Shown here: piece by piece, positions 23,586-33,491 of the stretch
How positions within the stretch are numbered: the first letter of the stretch is position 1
How the letters are laid out: each line of letters starts with the position of its first letter
NCBI RefSeq assembly: GCF_027595165.1
Contig: NZ_CP097291.1
Location: 62,001-126,000 of the forward strand
DNA from: Providencia sp. PROV188
GTDB lineage: Bacteria > Pseudomonadota > Gammaproteobacteria > Enterobacterales > Enterobacteriaceae
Length of the DNA: 64,000 nucleotides
Reading direction: 5' to 3'
Notes under the pieces: model-generated
What the model saw: only the letters and a program-made list of their open reading frames with translations
Databases searched by the model: none
Told to the model about the DNA's origin: nothing
Program-made: the position numbers and the translations under genes

Positions 23586-24515
23586 TTATTTTTGATCCTG
23601 TTTAACTTGTTTCATATTACGCACCCACGGTTTTTTCGCTTGCACTGCGGCAGGTAAGGCTGCAATTGCATTTTTTGCTTCGCTCACTGAGCTGTAATTT
23701 CCGTGGATCAATACATACCAAGTTTGGCCATTACGAATGGTTTTATACACTTGATAGTTAGCAAGTTTATTCTCTTTTGCGAAAGCTTCCAGTGTATCTG
23801 AACGACTTGCGCTACTTAATTGCAATGTATAGCTTCCAGAGGGGGCTGCAACGGTACTACCACTTTGGCTTGTGCTAGTTGCTGGCTTAGTAGTTGTTTT
23901 TGGCTGAGCAGGTTGTTTTTGTTCAACAGGCTTAGTCGCTTTTGGTTGTGTTTTTTCTGGGGTGACAGGTTTAACTGTTGGCTGTTTTTCCACAGGTTTG
24001 ACTTGTGGTGGTGTCAACGGTGTCACATTTTGTGGTGGCGTCGTGGTGCTTTCAGACGGCAGGTTTTGACCTTGGTTGAGAGCGTCGGCAACATCACCTG
24101 GAATTTCAATACGTTCACCAAGACCATTTTGTTGAGTCTGAGTGTCTGCTTGAGTTGGCATTGGGTTAATTTGCTGACCATTTAACTCTTGCGCTTGGCT
24201 TGTTTGCGGTTGCGTTGTGGATTGAGTATCTGAGTTGGTCAGTGATGAAGAACCTGATAAATCGATATTACGCTGATTAGCGCTATCATTTTGTAATTTC
24301 TCATGTTCTGTTGGTGCTTTTAATGCGGAACTGATTGCAATGATCAGCAGAAGCAGCACTAAAACGCCGACACCGATCATGATGTGTTGACGTGATAACG
24401 CAATTTTTGGCTTAGCTGCCGCAGCAGGACGCGCACGTCCGGTTGGTCTATCTGATGTATCAGGCCTTAAATCATTCTGTACTTGAGGCTGATTGTCTGG
24501 TTTAAATTCGTCCAT
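23586..24515 (-). CDS. damX: Cell-division SPOR protein DamX, short form
   Basis: DamX is a bitopic inner-membrane protein that reaches septal peptidoglycan through a C-terminal SPOR domain and modulates division. The 309 residues comprise a cytoplasmic tail of about 45 and one helix (IMIGVGVLVLLLLIIAIS). A long periplasmic linker rich in P, T, Q and K and the SPOR domain (about residues 228-303, SYTLQLSSASRSDTLEAFA) follow. E. coli DamX is 428 residues, so the linker and cytoplasmic part are considerably shorter here. GGGAGAGGAAA precedes the ATG. Its place between aroB and dam is conserved. Confidence 0.9.
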   Translation of the reverse strand: MDEFKPDNQPQVQNDLRPDTSDRPTGRARPAAAAKPKIALSRQHIMIGVGVLVLLLLIIAISSALKAPTEHEKLQNDSANQRNIDLSGSSSLTNSDTQSTTQPQTSQAQELNGQQINPMPTQADTQTQQNGLGERIEIPGDVADALNQGQNLPSESTTTPPQNVTPLTPPQVKPVEKQPTVKPVTPEKTQPKATKPVEQKQPAQPKTTTKPATSTSQSGSTVAAPSGSYTLQLSSASRSDTLEAFAKENKLANYQVYKTIRNGQTWYVLIHGNYSSVSEAKNAIAALPAAVQAKKPWVRNMKQVKQDQK

Positions 24516-24799
24516 TTTCCTCTCCCGAAATTAGTTCGCCTGTGTAGAGATGAAATGTCTCTTATCATTACGACCTGTTCACGACTAAGCAATTGCTTCT
24601 GCTCACTTTTAAAGAATAGATTGTTTAGCAATTTCATTCCAATTTCAATGAGATTGCGACCACCTTACTTCGTTACTCGTTATAGGTGCTAGGCGTGCGT
24701 ATAATTTAACGGCTTTAGTTGATATCTGCCAGTAACATTTTAAAACCCCTGAAAATATTCAGGAGCCAATTAATGATTTTTACTTAGTTCAGTAATAAT

Positions 24800-25888
24800 T
24801 TATGGCATACAAGCCGAAATAGCGGCAATTACTGTTGAGGCATCCACATCGGAACGCATTTCTGAACTACCGATAGTGGTTGGAAGGATAAGATGCAATT
24901 TGCCTCCCATGACTTTTTTATCTCGCATCATGTGAGGTAAATAGTCATCAGGTTGCATTTTTGCAGGACCAGTAACAGGTAGCTCGGCGCGTTTTAAAAG
25001 GGCGATGATGCGTTCTGTTTGTTCTGGGGTAAATTGGCCAATCAGCTCAGCGGTTTTAGCAGCCATGACCATACCAGTAGCAACAGCTTCTCCATGGAGC
25101 CATACACCGTAGCCCATTTCGGCTTCGATAGCATGACCAAAGGTATGCCCTAAATTTAATAGTGCACGTAGCCCGCTGGTTTCTTTTTCATCGGCGGCGA
25201 CCACTTGTGCTTTCAGCTCGCAACAACGGCGAATACAGTAGGCCATGGCTTGGTTATCTAATGCCATTAAGGCATCGATATTTTTTTCCAACCAGCTAAA
25301 AAATTCACCATCAAGAATGATGCCGTATTTAATGACTTCAGCCAGACCAGAAGAGAGTTCGCGCTTAGGTAAGGTCTTTAAGCAATCGAGGTCAATCACG
25401 ACGGAGGCCGGTTGATAAAATGCCCCAATCATATTTTTCCCCAATGGGTGGTTAACGGCGGTTTTTCCACCAACCGAAGAGTCCACTTGGGAGAGTAATG
25501 TAGTTGGAACCTGAATAAAGCGTACGCCACGTTGATAGCTAGCTGCTGCAAATCCAGTTAAGTCACCGATTACTCCCCCACCAAGGGCGATGAGGGTCGT
25601 GTCACGGTTATGGTGCTTTTCGAGTAATGCCGTAAAAACATCATTCATGATAAATAAAGATTTATACTGTTCGCCATCAGGTAAGACGATAGAATCGACT
25701 TTGACACCTGAGGCTTCAAGAACGGCTTGGATCTTATGTAGGTAAAGTGGAGCGAGAGTTTCGTTAGTCACTATCATTGCTCGCTGACCCGCAGTTAGTG
25801 GCCAAAATGCATCCTTGCCTTGGTACAAACCAGGTGCAATATTGATTGGATAACTGCGTTCATCCAGAGTAACAGTGACTTTTTCCAT
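24800..25888 (-). CDS. aroB: 3-dehydroquinate synthase AroB
   Basis: AroB catalyses the second shikimate-pathway step, converting DAHP to 3-dehydroquinate with NAD and a divalent metal. The 362-residue protein matches E. coli in length. The NAD-binding [19 protein letters not shown] and the metal-ligand segments [13 protein letters not shown] and [11 protein letters not shown] are present. aroK lies 40 bases upstream. The 284-base gap to damX contains a small CCTGAA/TTCAGG hairpin at 24748-24763 and no gene. Confidence 0.97.
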   Translation of the reverse strand: MEKVTVTLDERSYPINIAPGLYQGKDAFWPLTAGQRAMIVTNETLAPLYLHKIQAVLEASGVKVDSIVLPDGEQYKSLFIMNDVFTALLEKHHNRDTTLIALGGGVIGDLTGFAAASYQRGVRFIQVPTTLLSQVDSSVGGKTAVNHPLGKNMIGAFYQPASVVIDLDCLKTLPKRELSSGLAEVIKYGIILDGEFFSWLEKNIDALMALDNQAMAYCIRRCCELKAQVVAADEKETSGLRALLNLGHTFGHAIEAEMGYGVWLHGEAVATGMVMAAKTAELIGQFTPEQTERIIALLKRAELPVTGPAKMQPDDYLPHMMRDKKVMGGKLHLILPTTIGSSEMRSDVDASTVIAAISACMP

Positions 25889-25928
25889 CTTGCTTTACCT
25901 TGAATTCATGACTTCTGATGTATAAAAA

Positions 25929-26450
25929 TTAGTTTTTTTCTAACATTTCAATGATTTGATTGGCAACAACTTTTGCGCTTTGCTCATCAGTATGAATTGT
26001 TATATCCGCTATCTCTTCATACATAGGATTGCGTTCATCGGCTAATTTTTCTAAAACTTCGCGAGCGGGCTCATCCACTTGTAAAAGAGGACGTTTTTTA
26101 TCGCGTTGTGTGCGGGATAATTGCTTCTCAATGGTGGTTTCGAGATACACGACAACCCCACGAGCGGACAAGCGGTTACGCGTCTCTTTGGATTTAACAG
26201 AGCCACCACCTGTCGCTAAGACAATGCCTTGCTTTTCAGTGAGTTCATTGATGACTTTCTCTTCGCGATCGCGAAAGCCTTCTTCACCTTCTAGGTCGAA
26301 TACCCAACCTACATCTGCGCCAGTGCGTTTTTCAATCTCGTGATCGGAGTCAAAGAACTCCATATTAAGCTGTTGAGCTAACTGACGACCAATAGTGCTT
26401 TTTCCGGCTCCCATTGGTCCAACCAGAAAGATATTGCGTTTCTCTGCCAT
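25929..26450 (-). CDS. aroK: Shikimate kinase I AroK
   Basis: AroK phosphorylates shikimate at the 3-hydroxyl. The 173-residue NMP-kinase fold protein has the Walker A loop [15 protein letters not shown] at residues 11-25, the shikimate-binding [11 protein letters not shown], and [11 protein letters not shown]. It heads the aroK-aroB-damX-dam-rpe-gph-trpS block. Confidence 0.97.
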   Translation of the reverse strand: MAEKRNIFLVGPMGAGKSTIGRQLAQQLNMEFFDSDHEIEKRTGADVGWVFDLEGEEGFRDREEKVINELTEKQGIVLATGGGSVKSKETRNRLSARGVVVYLETTIEKQLSRTQRDKKRPLLQVDEPAREVLEKLADERNPMYEEIADITIHTDEQSAKVVANQIIEMLEKN

Positions 26451-26601
26451 GTTTTTTGGTATTACTACGATTATTCGTTAATGATCACCCGCCCCGCCAA
26501 TCAAATTAGCGGCGGGACCTAAACTGAAACCTCATAAGTGATGATGTGAGATCAGATAAGAAAATTATCTCAATACATCAACCTGAATTGCAACTATATA
26601 A

Positions 26602-26631
26602 ATATGGCACTTAGAAAACAAAGTGCCATAT
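26602..26631. repeat. Inverted repeat in the aroK-hofQ spacer
   Basis: ATATGGCACTT and AAGTGCCATAT form a perfect 11-bp stem with an 8-base loop. On the minus strand it is followed by TTATATA, so it could end hofQ transcripts. The 505-base spacer 26451-26955 contains no gene. Confidence 0.6.
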
Positions 26632-26696
26632 TCTTCGTTGCGGGTTTCTATATATTTGAGCCGTCTACATTACATAATGCACTGTTTAGCGAGCTT

Positions 26697-26740
26697 ATTA
26701 ACAGGTTGTTTATTCCACTAAATGAATGGAACCTGTTAAT
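26697..26740. repeat. Second inverted repeat in the aroK-hofQ spacer
   Basis: ATTAACAGGTT and AACCTGTTAAT are exact reverse complements 22 bases apart. The enclosed sequence contains the smaller pairing ATTCCA/TGGAA-like arm. No T run follows. Its role is unknown. Confidence 0.5.
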
Positions 26741-26955
26741 TATAAAGCAAAATTTCTGTAGCTATTTTATAAGCGGCTGATAGTTTGTTCTTTCATCTAC
26801 CGATAGTTAGAACACTCAATGGATAACCTTGTATGCTAAAACGACCTCAGCGTCAAATTTATCCGGTATGTTTATGGCACAAAAAGTAATAATTTCACGG
26901 TACTTTGATGAATTAAACATTCAACTAATTGAATGTATAGGCGTTATTTTTTACG

Positions 26956-27999
26956 CTAAATCTTAATAAGTTTTGGTGTAATAAATACCAGTAAAATACG
27001 CTTATCAACGTGTTGCGTCTTATTGATAAATAAACTTCCTAATAGTGGGATTTGTGAAAAAAATGGGATACCTGAATCCGTTTTTTCTTGCTTCTGTTGA
27101 AAAATGCCACCCAATATTAGGGTGTTATTATTTTTGATAGTCACTGACGTCGCAATTTCTTGTTTGTTGATGGCGAGATGTTGGTTTGGATTGACGGTGA
27201 GAGCGGTATCTGGGGAGTTATGGCTGATTTTTAATACCATTTCGACTCTGTCATCCCGAGCAATGGTTGGCGTAACTTCCATACCTAATACCGCATCTTT
27301 AAACTGAACGTGGCTTTTTTTATCAGAGGTGGTGACATAGGGAATTTCGCTGCCTTGTTGGATGCTGGCGGGCTGTTTATGGGATGCAACCAAACGTGGG
27401 CTCGCAATAATTGACAATAAATTTTCTTTTTCTAGGGCGTTAAGCTTCATTTCAAGTAGGCCTTCTCCGAGCCGTAATACATTTAATGCCATCTGTCCTG
27501 ATTGGCTGCTGTAACGGTTATAGCGGCTATGGTGCCCATCAGTTGCTGACTCACCTAGCATTCCCCACTCTAAACCTAGCGCTTGTAAAGCGGTGCGTGA
27601 ACTGCTGATGATGTGGGCTGTGATTTGTACTTGCTGCTGGGGAATATCTTTTTGGGCAAGCCATGTTTCAATTAATTCCAAGCGTTCTTTGGTGTCCGTA
27701 ATGATCAAACTGTTGGTGGTGGCATCAAAGTGGGCTATGCCTTTATCGGATAGTAGGCGCATGTCAGGCTCCGTGATCTGTTGATGAACAGCTTGAGCGT
27801 CGATAGAGACTAATGGAAAAATTTTTTCGGTGAGAATTATCTCCGGTACTTTAGGTGGAACGATGGTGTCTAAGAGCTGAGTATCTTCTTCTGTTGGGAG
27901 TATGGGTTCAAAAGGGTCTCGGGGTGTTTCGGCATACACGAAGAAGGAGCTGCATAGCATTAACATTAATAAGGGGACAAAAAAATTAGTTTTACTCAT
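26956..27999 (-). CDS. hofQ: Secretin-like outer-membrane protein HofQ
   Basis: HofQ belongs to the PilQ/GspD secretin family. In E. coli the hof genes are needed for growth on extracellular DNA rather than for a proven pilus. The ATG at 27999 gives 347 residues with a signal peptide (FFVPLLMLMLCSSFFVYA). An N1-type domain follows (DKGIAHFDATTNSLIIT), then the secretin core with IQQGSEIPYVTTS and the closing KRILLVFITPKLI. It is shorter than E. coli HofQ (412). The start overlaps the upstream gene as ATGAGTAA; a further ATG at 28011 has its ribosome site too close. Confidence 0.88.
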   Translation of the reverse strand: MSKTNFFVPLLMLMLCSSFFVYAETPRDPFEPILPTEEDTQLLDTIVPPKVPEIILTEKIFPLVSIDAQAVHQQITEPDMRLLSDKGIAHFDATTNSLIITDTKERLELIETWLAQKDIPQQQVQITAHIISSSRTALQALGLEWGMLGESATDGHHSRYNRYSSQSGQMALNVLRLGEGLLEMKLNALEKENLLSIIASPRLVASHKQPASIQQGSEIPYVTTSDKKSHVQFKDAVLGMEVTPTIARDDRVEMVLKISHNSPDTALTVNPNQHLAINKQEIATSVTIKNNNTLILGGIFQQKQEKTDSGIPFFSQIPLLGSLFINKTQHVDKRILLVFITPKLIKI

Positions 28000-28528
28000 T
28001 AGGTTGTTCATCCTTGATAAATAAGAGCGATAAATTGGCGGTCAGTTGCTGGTTTTTGGTAGTCAAAATGACATCAGAAAATTGCCAATATTGCTGAGGG
28101 AGCGTATGGGTGAGTGATTGCATAAATTCGAGGAGATCCTTAAATTTCCCTTGGATCTCAAGTTGGTAATGAGAATTCAACGGATCCGATGGCTGAAGCT
28201 GATTTAAGACAATATTGTTATTCGCAATAAGCTGCTGTAAGTGAAGAATAAAGAAATGAGGATCTAAGGTGATTTCCTCATTAGAAGGGAATGAAGCAAG
28301 TTCCTGTTCTAGCCAAACGCGAGTCGGATTTTGGGCGAAAAATTGACTACTGGCTTGGTTTTGTAGGTGCAAGACAGAGCTGTTTTGTTGTAAATCTGCC
28401 CATTGATTTCGCTTGTCTTGCCAAATGAAGGTATAGCCAGCGGCAATGCTCACCACCAAAATCAACGGTATTGTTAGATATTGCTGCCAAAGGGGTCGGT
28501 ACCAAAAAGCGGCAAAGTGGTTATTCAT
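27992..28528 (-). CDS. hofO: PilO-like protein HofO
   Basis: This 178-residue bitopic protein has one N-terminal membrane helix (YLTIPLILVVSIAAGYTFIW), a short coiled segment and a periplasmic ferredoxin-like domain of the PilO type. Position in the operon, after hofN, supports HofO. The start ATG at 28528 overlaps the hofN stop as ATGAATAA and has GAGGTG upstream. E. coli has a separate hofP (PilP-like) before hofQ; no such gene is present here. The sequence is weakly conserved, so the name rests mainly on topology and context. Confidence 0.75.
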   Translation of the reverse strand: MNNHFAAFWYRPLWQQYLTIPLILVVSIAAGYTFIWQDKRNQWADLQQNSSVLHLQNQASSQFFAQNPTRVWLEQELASFPSNEEITLDPHFFILHLQQLIANNNIVLNQLQPSDPLNSHYQLEIQGKFKDLLEFMQSLTHTLPQQYWQFSDVILTTKNQQLTANLSLLFIKDEQPNE

Positions 28529-29060
28529 CAATGACACCTCGATAATCGGCTGTTAGGTACAATTGATTAACGGTAGCAACCCGCCGTAACGTGCGCAGTT
28601 GCACGTTATCGACCTGAGGTGTTTGGCTAAATTGAGTTAACAGCAAATTCAGATCTTGAAAGCGATAACTGAGCGCTTTGATTTCTAAACGACCTTCACG
28701 TAGCTGAAAGGTGGATAGCCAGCTTTTAGGTGGCGTGAGATTGGATAGCGACCTTAATAGGTTGAGTAAGGCATGGTTATGTTGCGCATAGGATTGACGC
28801 TGATTTTGCTGAAACGTGAATTTTTCTAGCTGTTGTTGCTGCGCTTGTAATTGTGTTTTTAGTTGTTCAATGTGCTGTTGATGTTGCTGCTGAGTCGCAA
28901 GGTATAAGTAGGCTTGCGATATATCCTCTAGAAGCAAACTGATTAAATAACCAAAGATAATGATGACGGAAATACAGCTGCCCCACGTCACCATTAAAAA
29001 ATAGCGTCGCTGGCGAGTGAGCTTATCGGTTCGCCAAGGTAGGAAGTTAACCTGATACAT
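28521..29060 (-). CDS. hofN: PilN-like protein HofN
   Basis: HofN corresponds to PilN/GspL C-terminal proteins: the NFLPWR motif at the N-terminus (MYQVNFLPWRTDKLTRQRR), one membrane helix (MVTWGSCISVIIIFGYLISL), a glutamine-rich coiled coil and a small periplasmic domain. With ATG at 29060 it is 179 residues, the E. coli HofN length. It begins one base after the hofM stop. NFLPWR normally docks into the PilM-like partner, here HofM. Confidence 0.85.
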   Translation of the reverse strand: MYQVNFLPWRTDKLTRQRRYFLMVTWGSCISVIIIFGYLISLLLEDISQAYLYLATQQQHQQHIEQLKTQLQAQQQQLEKFTFQQNQRQSYAQHNHALLNLLRSLSNLTPPKSWLSTFQLREGRLEIKALSYRFQDLNLLLTQFSQTPQVDNVQLRTLRRVATVNQLYLTADYRGVIDE

Positions 29061-29061
29061 A

Positions 29062-29907
29062 TTAAAGATCCCCATGACGCAGAGCCAGCCCCGCGGCAAT
29101 CACAAAGTCCCCCAATTGACGGGGTAATTTGATGGGGTATTGATGAAAAGCTTGCAGTAAATCCCATCGATACTCTATGCCTTGAATATCGTGGTCACTA
29201 ATGTAGTAAATCGGTAATTTTAAGGCTTCAGGATCGTCAGTTAATAAGGATTGAATCTGGTTAATGTGCACTGGTTGATTATCTTGAGTCGGATTATCGT
29301 TTTGAATATGACTATAACTTGCAGGTTGGCTGATAGGCCCTGACCAAAACCATTCGTTTTGGCGATAGTAAACAAGCCAACATTCGTTAGGCAGCTGAGC
29401 ATGCCGAGCAAGGTAACGCAGCGCGATGGGGGCAATATCTACAGCCAGCAGGTGATAGCCGCTCTCCAGTAATAAATCTTGCCAGAAGGTAATATCAGAT
29501 TGGCGTGCGGCATTGAAGTAAACTTGTTGCCCAATGATCCGATAATCTACAGCAAGCTCTTGGGCTTGCATGGGAAAAAGTTGGTCAACTTGCGCTTGTA
29601 AATACCAGCTTAGCTCGGGTTGCTGCAAGCTCATTTGGTTGGGAAGTGGGACCTGTTTTTGGAGAGACCTTAGTGAGGGTAATGCGATAGAAACAGAGCA
29701 GTTTTTAGGTAATTTCTGACGCCATTGTCGCAAAATATTGCGTAAAATTACGCGGTGTTCATCAAGGGTATGTGATGCGCTGTCAAAAGGTAGCGCTTGT
29801 TGCCAACATTCACATAACGACCAGAGTTTGCGATGTTTTTTTGCAGCAACTAACTGAATGTGGTGCTGAGATAGCTCAATCCCGATGTGCCATTTTGGTG
29901 AATACAT
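29062..29907 (-). CDS. hofM: PilM-like protein HofM
   Basis: HofM is the cytoplasmic actin-like partner of HofN. The 281-residue protein starts at ATG 29907 (MYSPKWHIGIEL) behind AAGGAT. The pattern IGIELSQHHIQLVA fits the first phosphate loop of PilM, and VDYRIIGQQVYFNAARQ and LLAVDIAPIAL fit the later domain. It is the first gene of hofMNOQ and is divergent from mrcA with about 116 bases between the starts, as in E. coli. Confidence 0.85.
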   Translation of the reverse strand: MYSPKWHIGIELSQHHIQLVAAKKHRKLWSLCECWQQALPFDSASHTLDEHRVILRNILRQWRQKLPKNCSVSIALPSLRSLQKQVPLPNQMSLQQPELSWYLQAQVDQLFPMQAQELAVDYRIIGQQVYFNAARQSDITFWQDLLLESGYHLLAVDIAPIALRYLARHAQLPNECWLVYYRQNEWFWSGPISQPASYSHIQNDNPTQDNQPVHINQIQSLLTDDPEALKLPIYYISDHDIQGIEYRWDLLQAFHQYPIKLPRQLGDFVIAAGLALRHGDL

Positions 29908-30023
29908 ACATAATATCCTTATCATTAACAATTAAATTACGTTTTCTATTGTGCTGTATAAGCTTTATACTATGCAGCAGTGATATCTAAACCCGCCTGT
30001 CAGTTGCATATGGGAATTCTTCG

Positions 30024-32564
30024 GTGAAGTTCGTAAAATATTTTTTAATTCTGATTTTCTGTTGCATTTTTTTGGGAAGCGCCTCGATTTATGGCATGTA
30101 CAAATATGTCGAAGGTGAGCTGCCTGATGTCGCAACAATGAAAGACATTCGTCTGCAAACGCCAATGCAGGTATTCAGTGCAGATAATGAACTGATCGCC
30201 CAATATGGTGAAAAGCGCCGTATTCCATTGCCATTAACTGACATTCCTCCAATGTTAGTGCATGCCTTTATTGCAACAGAAGATAGCCGCTTCTATGAGC
30301 ACCATGGTATTGATCCAATTGGTATTTTCCGTGCTGTGACTGTGATGGCTTCATCGGGTCATGCATCGCAAGGGGCGAGTACCATTACTCAGCAGCTGGC
30401 GAGAAACTTCTATTTAAGCCCAGAAAAAACCTTGATGCGTAAAGCAAAAGAGGCATTTTTGGCGATTCGTATCGAACAGTTATTTACCAAAGATGAAATT
30501 ATGGAGCTGTACCTGAATAAAATTTATTTAGGTAACCGTGCTTATGGTGTGGGTGCAGCCGCTTATGTTTATTTTGGTAAAACAGTCAATGAGTTAACGC
30601 TAAGTGAAATGGCAATGATTGCCGGCTTACCGAAAGCGCCATCAACATTCAACCCGCTTTACTCTTATGACCGTGCGGTTAACCGCCGTAACGTCGTATT
30701 AATGCGGATGTTAGAAGAAAAATACATCACGCAAGATCAGTACGAGCAAGCGAAAAGTGAAAAAATTGTCGCTTCTTATCACGCACCAAAAGTGGATTTT
30801 TCTGCGCCTTATTTAGCGGAAATGGCACGCCAAACGATGTATGAAAAATACGGTGAAGATGCCTATACCGATGGTTATAAGGTGTACACCACGGTTGTGC
30901 GTAAAGACCAGTTAGCGGCGACCGAAGCCGTACGTAATAATTTGATAGATTACGATATTCGCCATGGTTATCGCGGTCCTGCAGAAGTGTTATGGAGCGG
31001 TAGCCAAGCCGCATGGGATAAAGAACAAATCGTTGAGAAACTGAAAAAATTACCAAACTATGGTTCATTGGTTCCAGCCGTTGTCACGTCTGCGAGCAGC
31101 AGCGATGCAAAAGTCATGCTGGCGGATGGATCGGACATCCAAATTACGATGGCGGGTGTGCGCTGGGCGCGTAAATTTATTTCAGATACTCAGCAAGGTG
31201 GTACGCCATCTGCCGTGAATAAAGTTGTGCAGCCTGGTGAGCAAATTTGGGTTCGTCAGGTTAAAGATAGCTGGTGGTTAGCACAAGTCCCTGATGTGAA
31301 CGCAGCATTTGTTGCATTGAATCCGAATGATGGGGCGGTGATAGCCCTTGTGGGTGGTTTTGATTTTAATATGAGTGAATTTAACCGCGTGACGCAATCA
31401 TTGCGCCAAGTGGGCTCAAATATTAAGCCATTCTTGTATACGGCTGCGATGGATAAAGGCTTAACGTTATCGTCATTACTCAATGATGTGCCGATTAGCC
31501 GTTGGGATGCGGGAGCTGGTTCAGACTGGCGTCCGAAGAACTCACCACCGCGCTATGATGGTCCTATCCGTTTACGTCAAGGTTTAGGTCAGTCGAAAAA
31601 CGTGGTGATGGTGCGTGCGATGCGCGCCATGGGTGTGGATTATGCCGCAGATTATTTAACGCGTTTTGGTTTCCCGAAAGAGAATATTAACCGTACAGAA
31701 GCGTTGGCGCTGGGTGCTCCATCATTTACCCCAATGCAAATGGTGCGTGGTTACGCCGTGATGGTGAATGGGGGATACCTTGTTGATCCTTACTATATCT
31801 TGAAGATTGAGAATCACAGCGATGAAGTAATTTTCGAAGCGAAACCAAAAATTGCGTGTCCTGAGTGTACAAATATTCCGGTCATTTATGGGGATACGGC
31901 GCGTACGATTGCGCTGAGTGATTCTGAAGGCGAAGACGCAACAGAGGAAGTGACTCAATCGAATAATAATGTGGTGGAGCAAGAGCCAACGATGGCACTG
32001 TCTACGACCGCAGAACAGCAGAGCCCTGAAGACCAATATGCCCCGCATGTTATTAGCACACCGCTGGCGTTCTTAATTCGCGATGCGATGGTGACAAATA
32101 TTTATGGTGAGCCAGGTTGGTCAGGTACCGGTTGGCGTGCGGGGCGTGATCTGGGCGGTCGTCGTGACATTGGCGGGAAAACAGGAACCACGAATAGCTC
32201 GAAAGATGCGTGGTTCTCCGGTTATGGTCCTGATATTGTTGCCTCAGCATGGATTGGCTTTGATGATAACAAGCGCACATTAGGTCGTACCGGAATAAGC
32301 GGTGGTGAAGCAGGTGCGAAGAGTGCTCAGCCGATTTGGGATGACTTTATGAAAGCCGCCCTTGACGGCGTTCCGGTGAAAACTATGCAACCACCAAAAG
32401 GAATTATTTCAGTCTCTATCGATACCCGTACAGGTAAACTCTCATCCGGTGGACCTTCTCGTAGTGAATACTTTATCGAAGGAACTGAGCCGAAAGAGCG
32501 CGCGGTACAAGAGGTTGGAACGACCATTTCAACGGAAAATGGAGCCAGCCAAGAGCTATTCTAA
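30024..32564 (+). CDS. mrcA: Penicillin-binding protein 1A
   Basis: PBP1A is a bifunctional class A enzyme that polymerises and cross-links peptidoglycan during elongation. The 846 residues (E. coli 850) hold an N-terminal helix (FLILIFCCIFLGSASIYGMY) and a GT51 glycosyltransferase domain (ATEDSRFYEHHGID, GASTITQQLARN). An OB-like insert precedes the transpeptidase domain, which has SNIK as the SxxK motif, SKN in GLGQSKNVV and GKTGTT. In E. coli it is activated by LpoA. The terminator with nudE lies just downstream. Confidence 0.97.
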   Translation: MKFVKYFLILIFCCIFLGSASIYGMYKYVEGELPDVATMKDIRLQTPMQVFSADNELIAQYGEKRRIPLPLTDIPPMLVHAFIATEDSRFYEHHGIDPIGIFRAVTVMASSGHASQGASTITQQLARNFYLSPEKTLMRKAKEAFLAIRIEQLFTKDEIMELYLNKIYLGNRAYGVGAAAYVYFGKTVNELTLSEMAMIAGLPKAPSTFNPLYSYDRAVNRRNVVLMRMLEEKYITQDQYEQAKSEKIVASYHAPKVDFSAPYLAEMARQTMYEKYGEDAYTDGYKVYTTVVRKDQLAATEAVRNNLIDYDIRHGYRGPAEVLWSGSQAAWDKEQIVEKLKKLPNYGSLVPAVVTSASSSDAKVMLADGSDIQITMAGVRWARKFISDTQQGGTPSAVNKVVQPGEQIWVRQVKDSWWLAQVPDVNAAFVALNPNDGAVIALVGGFDFNMSEFNRVTQSLRQVGSNIKPFLYTAAMDKGLTLSSLLNDVPISRWDAGAGSDWRPKNSPPRYDGPIRLRQGLGQSKNVVMVRAMRAMGVDYAADYLTRFGFPKENINRTEALALGAPSFTPMQMVRGYAVMVNGGYLVDPYYILKIENHSDEVIFEAKPKIACPECTNIPVIYGDTARTIALSDSEGEDATEEVTQSNNNVVEQEPTMALSTTAEQQSPEDQYAPHVISTPLAFLIRDAMVTNIYGEPGWSGTGWRAGRDLGGRRDIGGKTGTTNSSKDAWFSGYGPDIVASAWIGFDDNKRTLGRTGISGGEAGAKSAQPIWDDFMKAALDGVPVKTMQPPKGIISVSIDTRTGKLSSGGPSRSEYFIEGTEPKERAVQEVGTTISTENGASQELF

Positions 32565-32580
32565 TGAGCTGTTTTGAGTG

Positions 32581-32628
32581 TAAATAAACTGCACCCCATC
32601 GCCGTTTGGCATGGGGTGTACTTATTTA
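32581..32628. terminator. Bidirectional terminator between mrcA and nudE
   Basis: TAAATAAAC-GCACCCCAT (32581-32599) pairs with ATGGGGTGTACTTATTTA (32611-32628) with one bulge and a wobble pair. This gives a long stem between convergent genes. Confidence 0.75.
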
Positions 32629-32659
32629 GGGTATTGGATAGATTGAATATCGAGTGGCG

Positions 32660-33214
32660 TTATTTCGCGTTATTTTTTAAGTAACGTTCCACATAAAACA
32701 ACGCGCTAATATTGCGGGCTTCATTGAAGTCAGGGTGGTCGAGGAGCTCCATCATACGTGCAATCGGCCATTTGACTTGTTGGAGCGGTTCTGGCTCATC
32801 CCCCTCAAGTTTTTCGCTAAATAGGTCGTTAGCTATAAGTATGTTCATCTTGCTGGAAAAGTAAGATGGGGACATGGTGAGTTTTGCCAAAGGGGTAATT
32901 TGGCGAGCCCCATAACCGATTTCTTCTTTGAGTTCTCGCTGAGCTGCCTCAAGAGGGGCTTCTCCTGGGTCTACGGCTCCTTTAGGGAAGCCTAGCTCAT
33001 AGTTTTCGATACCCACGGCGTATTCACGGATCAAAATCAGGTGATCATCAATGATGGGGACGATAAGAACTGCTTCACGCTTTGCGGGGCGCATTCTTTC
33101 ATAAATACGTTTTTCGCCATTACTAAATTCGAGGTCAACAGATTGGATACTGAATAGTTTAGATTTAGCAACATCTTGAATATTCAGGATTTTTGGTTTT
33201 TTTAACTCTGTCAT
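32660..33214 (-). CDS. nudE: ADP compounds hydrolase NudE
   Basis: NudE is a Nudix hydrolase of ADP-ribose, Ap3A and NADH. ATG at 33214 (MTELKKPKIL) with GGAAA upstream aligns with the E. coli start; an open extension to 33262 is probably untranslated. The 184-residue protein has the full Nudix box GAVDPGEAPLEAAQRELKEE followed by IGYG. Flanking mrcA and igaA are in the E. coli order. Confidence 0.95.
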   Translation of the reverse strand: MTELKKPKILNIQDVAKSKLFSIQSVDLEFSNGEKRIYERMRPAKREAVLIVPIIDDHLILIREYAVGIENYELGFPKGAVDPGEAPLEAAQRELKEEIGYGARQITPLAKLTMSPSYFSSKMNILIANDLFSEKLEGDEPEPLQQVKWPIARMMELLDHPDFNEARNISALFYVERYLKNNAK

Positions 33215-33491
33215 AACGATTTCCGAATCAGGTGAATGGGATCCATGAGGGCAAGCATACATTGTCTTTAACTATGACGCATATCAAAAAAAAATGATAG
33301 AGATTATAGGGTGGAGAAAATGCTGTTAGTATAATCTACTTATGAAAATCGCACTGATTAATAAGTAAAACATTTTATTTACAACATATTGTAAAATAAA
33401 ACAAAAACTGAAAGAGAATAGGAATTGGCTTATATAGTGAATAGCATTACGTTGCTATGCTTTTTAAGTAGACAATTCTGTTGAGAAAAAA

